Positions 57,145 to 64,000 of a stretch of 64,000 bases of DNA are shown one piece after another. The DNA lies in the NCBI RefSeq assembly GCF_009907385.1, contig NZ_JAAATR010000073.1:114944-178943 (forward strand), read 5' to 3'. Numbering within the stretch: position 1 is the stretch's first letter; each line of letters begins with the position of its first letter. The notes beneath the pieces were generated by a model that was given only the letters and a program-made list of their open reading frames with translations, was not told the DNA's origin and did no database searches. This stretch comes from Atlantibacter hermannii (GTDB lineage Bacteria > Pseudomonadota > Gammaproteobacteria > Enterobacterales > Enterobacteriaceae). Both the position numbers and the translations under genes were made by a program.

Positions 57145-58845
57145 CTAGAAGGTTTCCCAGTTATCACCGTGGGCCGCCGCCGGGCGATTAAAGGTTTGCG
57201 CTGGCGGAGCGCTGTCCGCTTTGGCGCTTTCCCGTACCCGTTCAGCATGAGATGAGAGGCGGAAGATGCCTACCGCATCGGTAAGCCGCGCCGCCTGCTC
57301 TTCCAGCGCCAGCGCCGCCGCAGAAGCTTCCTCCACCAGCGAGGCGTTTTGCTGGGTCACGTTATCCATCTCTGAGACCGCCTGGGCGACCTGCTGGATA
57401 CCACGGCTTTGCTCGTCCGAGGCGGCGGCAATTTCCTGCATCAGGTCGGTCACGCGCTGCACCGCCTCAACGATGCCCTGCATGGTTTGCCCGGCCGCCA
57501 CCACTTCGCTGGAGCCTTTATCCACCAGACTGACCGAATTCTGAATCAGCCCTTCAATCTCTTTCGCCGCCTGGGCGCTGCGGCTGGCCAGCGTGCGCAC
57601 TTCGCTCGCCACCACCGCGAATCCGCGCCCCTGCTCGCCGGCGCGGGCCGCTTCTACGGCGGCGTTGAGCGCCAGAATGTTGGTCTGGAACGCGATGCTG
57701 TTAATCACGGCGGTGATTTCCGATATTTTCTTCGAACTGGTGGAGATATTGCCCATGGTGGTCACCACGCCGGAGACCATGCGCCCGCCCGCGCTGGCTT
57801 TGTCGGATGCGTCGTTGGCCAGTTTGCTGGCGTGGTGGGCGTTTTCGGCGTTCTGTTTCACCGTGGCGGTCAGTTGCTCCATGCTGGCGGCGGTTTGCTC
57901 CAGCGCCGACGCCTGCTCTTCGGTACGGGATGAGAGATCGGTATTGCCCGCCGAGATCTCGCTGGTGCCCTGATAAATCGCCTCTGCGCCGGTGCGCACC
58001 GTACCCACGGTTTGCGCCAGCGAATGCTGCATTTTTTGCAGGTTGTGGCTGAGTACGCCGATTTCGCTGCGGCCCGAGACTTCCGGGGCTACGGTTAAAT
58101 CGCCGCTGGCGATGTGCTCAATGCGGTTGGCCGCGCGGCGCAGCGGTAAAATCACGATGCCGCGCAGCGCCACAAAGGTGATGATAGTCATTAATACCGC
58201 GATGCTCAGCGCCGCGATCATCGCCATCACACCCCAGGTGGTACGCGTTTCTGCCGTCACGCCCAGCGCTTTGGCGCGCTCCATGCGGATAGCGATGGCC
58301 TTCAACAACACCTCGTTATAGGCGCTGTCCAGCCCGCGCGCCTGTTCATTTTCATGTTTGATGATGGCTTCGAACATGCCGTTTTTGGCGAATTTCACCA
58401 TCGGCTGCATACCCTGCATATAGGCGTCGAAGCGGGTTTTCAGCTCGCCGTCCAGCGCTTCGTCCTCCGGGGTTTTCACCCGGCGCGCCATATAGCTGTC
58501 GAATCCGTCCTGGGCCTGCTTAAGGCGTTTTTCCGCGTCGGCGACGTTGCGTTTCAGATCGTCCATTTCCGCCACGCGGCTGGCGGCTCCGGCGTTGATC
58601 AGGTTGATACGCGCGGTGCGCAGATGGTTGGAACTGTTGGAGAGCCCCATCCGCACCTGGATCTCCTCGGTGACGTCATGAAGGGCGGTGTTGCTCTGAA
58701 CCATGAAATAACTTGCTAATCCGACGCTCGCCGCGAAGAGCACCAGAATACCACCGAGAATAAAACTAAAGAGCGGGACTAAACGGATGTGATGCCAGAA
58801 ACTCACAGCTGCAGGTTTTTGAATTATCGTGTTGTGTGTCGTCAT
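57145..58845 (-). CDS. trg: Methyl-accepting chemotaxis protein Trg-like, with C-terminal NWETF
   Basis: 566 residues. TM1 is about 23-43, then a periplasmic four-helix sensor, TM2 about 205-228, HAMP and the signalling domain with the strictly conserved hairpin tip. The N-terminal HHIRLVPLF and the [10 protein letters not shown] and NGMFEAII segments match E. coli Trg (546 aa), the ribose/galactose receptor. Unlike E. coli Trg it ends with the pentapeptide NWETF, the tether for CheR and CheB seen on Tar and Tsr. In E. coli trg adjoins ydcI. Confidence 0.88.
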   Translation of the reverse strand: MTTHNTIIQKPAAVSFWHHIRLVPLFSFILGGILVLFAASVGLASYFMVQSNTALHDVTEEIQVRMGLSNSSNHLRTARINLINAGAASRVAEMDDLKRNVADAEKRLKQAQDGFDSYMARRVKTPEDEALDGELKTRFDAYMQGMQPMVKFAKNGMFEAIIKHENEQARGLDSAYNEVLLKAIAIRMERAKALGVTAETRTTWGVMAMIAALSIAVLMTIITFVALRGIVILPLRRAANRIEHIASGDLTVAPEVSGRSEIGVLSHNLQKMQHSLAQTVGTVRTGAEAIYQGTSEISAGNTDLSSRTEEQASALEQTAASMEQLTATVKQNAENAHHASKLANDASDKASAGGRMVSGVVTTMGNISTSSKKISEITAVINSIAFQTNILALNAAVEAARAGEQGRGFAVVASEVRTLASRSAQAAKEIEGLIQNSVSLVDKGSSEVVAAGQTMQGIVEAVQRVTDLMQEIAAASDEQSRGIQQVAQAVSEMDNVTQQNASLVEEASAAALALEEQAARLTDAVGIFRLSSHAERVRESAKADSAPPAQTFNRPAAAHGDNWETF

Positions 58846-58883
58846 AACAGTCTTCCTGGGTCAGGTATATGCTCGTCAGATAG

Positions 58884-58910
58884 TCATCGGCATAAACCCG
58901 GGTTTCGATT
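58884..58910 (-). promoter_or_regulatory. Possible sigma-28 (FliA) promoter of trg
   Basis: On the minus strand GCCGATGA (58891-58884) matches the FliA -10 element GCCGATAA at seven of eight positions. Eleven bases upstream, AATCGAAA is a poor match to the -35 TAAAGTTT. Chemoreceptor genes commonly use FliA, so the site is plausible. Confidence 0.45.
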
Positions 58911-58991
58911 ACCCCGGAAAACGTCAGATCGGTCACAAATCAGGATAAAGATAAATTATGGCCAGCGACAGGACGCCGCTGGCCGGAAGCG

Positions 58992-60418
<1,427 letters not shown>

Positions 60419-60432
60419 GCTAGCCTCCTGTA

Positions 60433-60452
60433 TACTATAGGGGGGTATAGTA
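60433..60452. promoter_or_regulatory. FrmR operator
   Basis: Arms TACTATA (60433-60439) and TATAGTA (60446-60452) flank a run of six G (60440-60445), the typical CsoR/RcnR/FrmR site. It lies 15-34 bp before the frmR start. Confidence 0.82.
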
Positions 60453-60553
60453 ACAGGATTTGCAAATGGTTGTAAAATTTATGTTTTTGTTTTGATTCAG
60501 GAGGTTAGATGAGATGAACTAAGGACATAAAGAGACATAAGCGGCCATTTTAA

Positions 60554-60602
60554 TGCCCCCAAACCTGCCCCCGATCGCGATTTTGCCCCCAAATTTGCCC
60601 CT
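60554..60602. repeat. Four TGCCCC(C) repeats, probable integrase arm-type sites
   Basis: Copies start at 60554, 60566, 60584 and 60596: spacing 12, 18 and 12. The two outer pairs have the form TGCCCCCAAA-n2-TGCCCC, offset by 30 bp. Such G/C-tract direct repeats occur beside attachment sites of tyrosine-recombinase prophages and islands. Confidence 0.5.
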
Positions 60603-60811
60603 ATGAAGAAGCATAAAAATCCGTTGTTGAGACACGGTTTAAACTAAGCATGAACAGTGACAGGAATAAATTTTCTTTAAAAAATTATATATATCAATAA
60701 ATTAAACCTATTTAGTTAATTTAATATCCTTTGAGAGTTTACTTTATTTGTGAATGAAGTATATTTGTCGCATCTGGCACTAGCCACATTAGAAGCACTG
60801 AGGATAAAACT

Positions 60812-61165
60812 ATGGCTCTTACTGAATTCGGAAAGGCCGTAAGAAAAGCTCGAATTGATACAGGCTATACGTTGCTGACAATGGCAAAAGCACTAGGTAC
60901 GACTCCGGCTTTTCTGAGCGGGCTAGAAACTGGTGCAAAAAAAATCCCAGCAAAATGGGTATCAGCAATCAACGAACTTTTTGCAGAGCAAGGTTATTAC
61001 ATCGAAGATCTTGATGTTTTGGCAACTATCGCAAATGAATCAGTTCCAATCGAAGGCTTACCTAAACAACAGCAAATGCTGGTTGCTGGCTTTGCGAAAT
61101 CTGAATTTACACACGAAGAATTAAAAAAATTTGCAGAGTTACTGGCAGAAATAAATAAAAAATAA
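60812..61165 (+). CDS. XRE-family helix-turn-helix regulator (island)
   Basis: 117 residues. HTH in the first 60 residues (FGKAVRKARIDTGYTLLTMA, core YTLLTMAKALGTTPAFLSGLE split at 20). The C-terminal half is helical and acidic/basic. GAGGATAAAACT precedes the ATG. It is 17 bp before the ImmA-type gene. In such pairs the XRE protein represses or acts as antitoxin and is removed by its partner. AT-rich, in contrast to the genes left of 60500. Confidence 0.8.
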   Translation: MALTEFGKAVRKARIDTGYTLLTMAKALGTTPAFLSGLETGAKKIPAKWVSAINELFAEQGYYIEDLDVLATIANESVPIEGLPKQQQMLVAGFAKSEFTHEELKKFAELLAEINKK

Positions 61166-61182
61166 CTGTTTAGGAAACGATT

Positions 61183-61665
61183 ATGCATCAAATGCGTGGC
61201 ATTCGTGTACGACCATTACATGAATTAGATATTAAATTAAAGGCTGTTAATGCATGTTTTGCACTTGGGTTTACTAGCAAATACAAATACAGGCGCAGAC
61301 CTCGAAGATTCGACATTGCCCTAGAAAAATTATCTGAATGGAATATTGTTCTTGATCCCATGGATGATCAAGAGTGGTTTGAAGAAACTCTGGGATTGAC
61401 CATCGGACATTGCGAGCCGGAAAAGCTTACCATAAGGGTCCCTAATCATATTTATGAAATGGCATGCGTAGGTGAGCGTTCAGCACTGTTCGTAATTTTT
61501 CATGAGCTAGGACATTTGCTATTACAGCATAAGGCTTCCCTTCATTTTGCGAATGCTCAACCCGTTAAAAATGAGGACTCTGAGTGGCAAGCTGATTTAT
61601 TTGCAGAAACTATGCTTGATAAATTAGGCTATCAAACAGCTCAACTTTGTTTTGAGTTTTATTGA
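61183..61665 (+). CDS. ImmA/IrrE-family metallopeptidase
   Basis: 160 residues with the zinc motif HELGH (107-111) in VIFHELGHLLLQH and a downstream Glu in SEWQADLFAETML, the usual third ligand region. ImmA-type proteases cleave the partner XRE repressor and induce a mobile element; others act in toxin-antitoxin pairs. AGGAAA precedes the ATG. AT-rich codon use agrees with acquisition. Confidence 0.82.
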   Translation: MHQMRGIRVRPLHELDIKLKAVNACFALGFTSKYKYRRRPRRFDIALEKLSEWNIVLDPMDDQEWFEETLGLTIGHCEPEKLTIRVPNHIYEMACVGERSALFVIFHELGHLLLQHKASLHFANAQPVKNEDSEWQADLFAETMLDKLGYQTAQLCFEFY

Positions 61666-61666
61666 C

Positions 61667-61690
61667 AAAGCCCTGCGTCAACAGGGCTTT
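61667..61690 (+). terminator. Hairpin after the XRE-ImmA pair
   Basis: Stem AAAGCCCTG/CAGGGCTTT (61667-61675 with 61682-61690), starting two bases after the ImmA stop. The T run is only three bases. Confidence 0.6.
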
Positions 61691-61698
61691 AGAGGGAC

Positions 61699-61720
61699 GA
61701 GATATGCGTCAACATATCTC
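61699..61720. other. Hairpin overlapping an 18-codon leader-like frame
   Basis: Arms GAGATATG/CATATCTC (61699-61706 with 61713-61720). An ATG at 61704 within the first arm opens a frame of 18 codons to a TAA at 61758-61760. It could be a leader peptide for the small protein at 61842, but no good ribosome site is seen. Confidence 0.25.
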
Positions 61721-61841
61721 GATGTGTATGGAGGAAATCCACCGCTACACGAAAATATAACGGCATCTAGTATAGCGGTTCTCCTAACAAGCTACAACCT
61801 GTTTGGATTTACAGGCTGTAAATTTACATAGGAGATCTCAC

Positions 61842-61991
61842 ATGAAGAAAGGCTATTGCCCAAAATGTGGGAATGCATGTGAAATAACCTTCACACCATA
61901 TGTAATGAAGGATGGCAAAATTATTCGCCCTAAAAAGGCAAAAGTTTTTGTAATTCCTCATTGCAACTGCACTGAAAAAAAAGCTGCATAA
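61842..61991 (+). CDS. 49-aa putative zinc-binding protein
   Basis: Cys6-x2-Cys9-x3-Cys13 at the N-terminus (YCPKCGNAC) and His40-Cys41-x-Cys43 near the C-terminus, a zinc-ribbon-like pattern, with a Lys-rich middle. AGGAG lies well placed before the ATG at 61842; the longer frame from 61803 is not needed. Family not recognised. It is convergent with umuC. Confidence 0.65.
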   Translation: MKKGYCPKCGNACEITFTPYVMKDGKIIRPKKAKVFVIPHCNCTEKKAA

Positions 61992-62021
61992 ACTCAATAG
62001 GCTGCTTAGTGCAGCCTATAT

Positions 62022-63290
62022 TTATCTTACTCTAAGCAAATCTGAAAAACGCGTTGTATACCTCGGCGACAGCATGTCCCGTTTCATCTGCCACTGTTGC
62101 TGGATACCCTGCCCTGCGAAAAATAAAGTCCCTTTACCACCTTTGGCGTTGAGCTGATCCAGCACTTCCATCAATTTCTCGCTGTTATGCCGTGGCGCCA
62201 CGTCATCAAAGAGGTTCAACTGCGCCACACCCTGGCTGAAAAAATCACCCAGCATTACCCCTGCTTTCTGGTATCGGTGGTCGTCGCGCCAGATATTATC
62301 CAGGCAGCGCACCGCGGCGTTGATTATGTCGCGTGTGTCCTGAGTGGGGGTGAGCAACTTCACGGATACGCTGTTGCCGTAGTACGGTTCGTTGATAGCA
62401 AACGGAGAGGTTTTCACGAACGCGGAAATGTAACGACAGTATTGGTGCTCGCCTCGCAGTTTCTCCGCCGCGCGCGCAGCATGGCTGCATACCGCCTGAT
62501 GCATCTGTTCGTATTCAGTTACGCGTTCACCGAACGAACGCGAGCAGACGATTTCCTGTTTGGCCGGCGCGAACTCCTCGAGTTCCAGACAAGGTTCACC
62601 GCGCAGCTCCCGCACGGTTCGCTCAAGCACCACGTTGAAATGCTTCCTGATAACCCACGTTGAGGTGTCAGCCAGCTGGCAGGCGTTAGTGATGCCCATT
62701 GCGGCCAGTTTTTTGCTGATGCGCCGCCCAACACCCCATACGTCCTCAACGGGCACGAGCGACATCAACCGGCGCTGGCGATCAACATTCGACAAATCCA
62801 CGACGCCGCCGGTCTGCCGTTGCCATTTTTTCGCGGCGTGGTTCGCCAGCTTCGCCAGGGTCTTGGTCTGGGCGATGCCGACGCCCACTGTGAGGTGGGT
62901 ATTCTGCAAAACCGTGGCGCGAATTTCCCGGCCAAAATCCTCCAGGTTCCGGCAATTTCGCACGCCAGTCAGATCGCAAAAAGCCTCGTCGATTGAGTAT
63001 ATTTCCACGCGAGGACTCATGATTTCCAGTGTGGTCATCACCCGATTCGACATGTCCGCGTACAGCTCGTAGTTACTGGAGAACGTGGCCACGTTGTGGC
63101 GCCGGAACAAATCCCTTTGTTTAAAGAACGGCTCGCCCATACTTATGCCGATCTGTTTCGCTTCGGCGCTTCTGGCTATAACGCACCCGTCGTTATTCGA
63201 AAGAACGACGACGGGCCTCCCCTTTAAATCGGGTCTGAACACCGTTTCGCAGGATGCATAAAACGAGTTCACATCGACCAGGGCAAACAT
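62022..63290 (-). CDS. umuC: DNA polymerase V catalytic subunit UmuC
   Basis: 422 residues, as in E. coli UmuC. Y-family polymerase: the N-terminal catalytic Asp in FALVDVNSFYASCE, the SIDEAF motif with its two acidic residues, and the helix-hairpin-helix and little-finger domains. It carries out error-prone synthesis past lesions after UmuD is cleaved. The ATG overlaps the umuD stop by one base (TGATG). This looks like an island-borne copy. Confidence 0.93.
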   Translation of the reverse strand: MFALVDVNSFYASCETVFRPDLKGRPVVVLSNNDGCVIARSAEAKQIGISMGEPFFKQRDLFRRHNVATFSSNYELYADMSNRVMTTLEIMSPRVEIYSIDEAFCDLTGVRNCRNLEDFGREIRATVLQNTHLTVGVGIAQTKTLAKLANHAAKKWQRQTGGVVDLSNVDRQRRLMSLVPVEDVWGVGRRISKKLAAMGITNACQLADTSTWVIRKHFNVVLERTVRELRGEPCLELEEFAPAKQEIVCSRSFGERVTEYEQMHQAVCSHAARAAEKLRGEHQYCRYISAFVKTSPFAINEPYYGNSVSVKLLTPTQDTRDIINAAVRCLDNIWRDDHRYQKAGVMLGDFFSQGVAQLNLFDDVAPRHNSEKLMEVLDQLNAKGGKGTLFFAGQGIQQQWQMKRDMLSPRYTTRFSDLLRVR

Positions 63291-63709
63291 CAGTTTGTCG
63301 ATTTAACGATGTACGTCACGACCCCGAAAACATCCAGGGTGTCCTCGCTGCCCACGAAAATAGGCGAATAGGCGCTGTTCATGGGGTTAAGCTGCACTGT
63401 TGGCCGAAGCTGCAAACGTTTGACGGTAAACTCACCGCCAACCGCCGCGATCACGATGTCGCCATGCTCCGCCGTTCTGGAACTGTCCACAACCAGCAGG
63501 TCTCCGTCGCTAATGCCAGCCTCGACCATTGAGTCACCGGCCGCCCGTACAAAATACGTTGCGCTCGGATGCTGGATCATCAGCTCATTCAAATCGATGC
63601 GTTGTTCGACATAGTCGGCGGCGGGAGATGGAAACCCGCACTGGACGAGGTCTCCGAAGAGGGGCAGCGCGACAATGCCGCGCAGTTCTGCTGGTGTGTA
63701 AAATTCCAT
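63290..63709 (-). CDS. umuD: UmuD, LexA-like autoprotease subunit of DNA polymerase V
   Basis: 139 residues, identical in length to E. coli UmuD. Cleavage site Cys24-Gly25, nucleophile Ser60 (GDSM) and Lys97 (FTVKRLQ) are at the same positions. RecA filaments trigger self-cleavage to UmuD'. The start at 63709 is chosen for this length. A perfect LexA box lies 24 bp upstream. Confidence 0.95.
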   Translation of the reverse strand: MEFYTPAELRGIVALPLFGDLVQCGFPSPAADYVEQRIDLNELMIQHPSATYFVRAAGDSMVEAGISDGDLLVVDSSRTAEHGDIVIAAVGGEFTVKRLQLRPTVQLNPMNSAYSPIFVGSEDTLDVFGVVTYIVKSTN

Positions 63710-63732
63710 AATAAATCGACTCCTGATAATTA

Positions 63733-63752
63733 TACTGTTTTTATATACAGTA
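63733..63752. promoter_or_regulatory. LexA (SOS) box of umuDC
   Basis: On the minus strand TACTGTATATAAAAACAGTA, a 20-base match to the LexA consensus and the same as I remember for the E. coli umuDC box. The operon should be under tight SOS control. Confidence 0.93.
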
Positions 63753-63813
63753 GTTTCAATCATTAAGCCGATCAATATCGGGTTTAACTATCAATTTTGT
63801 TGTCAGGCGTAAC

Positions 63814-64000
63814 TCACTGATTTTGCGTACCGTCAGTTTGCTCCAGCTTTTCTGTCTCAAATTGCTGTTGCTCATATTCCGCGCGCATCTCCTCAGAGCG
63901 CCGCGCCTGCTCAACATTCCAGAGGCTGTTTGCAGGCATCTCGACACGTAGATCGACACAGCGTCCGGCGGGTATATCAACCGGGTCACCATCGTTTATT
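63814..64000 (-). CDS. C-terminal part of an unidentified island/prophage protein
   Basis: The frame is open from the right edge and ends with a TGA at 63816-63814, giving about 61 residues. The segment is acidic and Glu/Gln-rich near the end (RRSEEMRAEYEQQQFETEK) after a VDIPAGRCVDLRVEMPAN part, which looks like a real protein with a helical tail. The family was not recognised; a phage structural or tail gene is possible. It lies upstream of umuDC on the same strand. Confidence 0.5.
   Translation of the reverse strand, partial: INDGDPVDIPAGRCVDLRVEMPANSLWNVEQARRSEEMRAEYEQQQFETEKLEQTDGTQNQ

Larger units (their letters stand above)
60419..60811. other. Boundary region between backbone and mobile island
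   Basis: 393 bp without a gene. It contains the FrmR operator, then a cluster of TGCCCCC repeats (60554-60602), then a change to very AT-rich sequence (60660-60800). The repeats and base change place an island edge here. No integrase gene is visible on this side. Confidence 0.55.

Noticed and set aside
60554..60602. TGCCCCC repeats as a CRISPR array
   Set aside because: Repeats of seven bases at spacings of 12-18 bp, without regular repeat-spacer units and without cas genes nearby.
63756..63992. 78-codon minus-strand frame at the right edge
   Set aside because: It overlaps the umuDC promoter region in another frame from the acidic partial protein at 63814-64000, which looks much more like a protein; the rejected one is Arg/Ser-rich.

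Overview
The window looks like the chromosome of an enterobacterium close to Enterobacter, Kosakonia or Klebsiella. It carries, in exactly reversed order, the block that E. coli K-12 holds as trg, ydcI, ydcJ, opgD, rimL, ydcK, tehA, tehB, ydcO, sutR, rlhA, yncJ, ydcR and ydcSTUV-patD. Most of those proteins have the lengths known from E. coli. Accessory blocks are inserted between the backbone genes, and the right end is a prophage or other mobile island. No rRNA, tRNA, insertion sequence or CRISPR array was recognised.

Layout. 1-770: the 3' end of an srfC-like gene. 820-6464: an uncharacterised carbohydrate or glycoside operon (two Gfo/Idh/MocA dehydrogenases, a TIM-barrel isomerase, a nucleoside-symporter-family permease) with a divergent LacI regulator and paired operators. 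6494-9560: ydeI, a membrane operon ending in ydeJ, and a TauD-type dioxygenase. 9764-12578: a GAF/GGDEF-like/EAL protein and two small zinc-ribbon genes. 12640-19772: the patD-ydcVUTS putrescine/4-aminobutanal block with ydcR. 19991-27375: a lysozyme-inhibitor homologue, a Cio-type cytochrome bd oxidase, yncJ, an Old Yellow Enzyme and treF. 27411-37387: rlhA, sutR/ydcO, a lipoprotein, tehAB, ydcK, rimL and opgD. 38002-45016: an orphan solute-binding protein with an aminotransferase, a LysR regulator, an esterase, then ydcJ/ydcI. 45108-57087: a second Old Yellow Enzyme, then an organosulfonate catabolic island. 57145-60418: trg, frmA and frmR. 60500-64000: integrase-type repeats, an XRE/ImmA pair, a small zinc-binding protein and SOS-controlled umuDC, partly AT-rich.

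The most notable system is the organosulfonate island (46208-57087). The genes fit one pathway. An MHS-family importer brings in 2,3-dihydroxypropane-1-sulfonate (DHPS). HpsN oxidises (R)-DHPS to (R)-sulfolactate. A short-chain and a zinc dehydrogenase could bring in the other enantiomer. A DctA-like carrier could import sulfolactate directly. ComC links sulfolactate with sulfopyruvate. SuyAB cleaves sulfolactate to pyruvate and sulfite, and a YeiH-like exporter would remove the sulfite or sulfate. A GntR/HutC-type regulator sits inside. A 14-bp inverted repeat, GTCAT-N4-ATGAC, appears in front of hpsN, suyA and the exporter gene, which suggests a single regulon. DHPS is the product that E. 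coli-type sulfoglycolysis releases from plant sulfoquinovose, so the island suggests feeding on that product.

Limits: every assignment rests on reading the sequence and on remembered family features. No database search was run. Gene starts were moved from the longest reading frame where a ribosome binding site or the length known in E. coli supported it.
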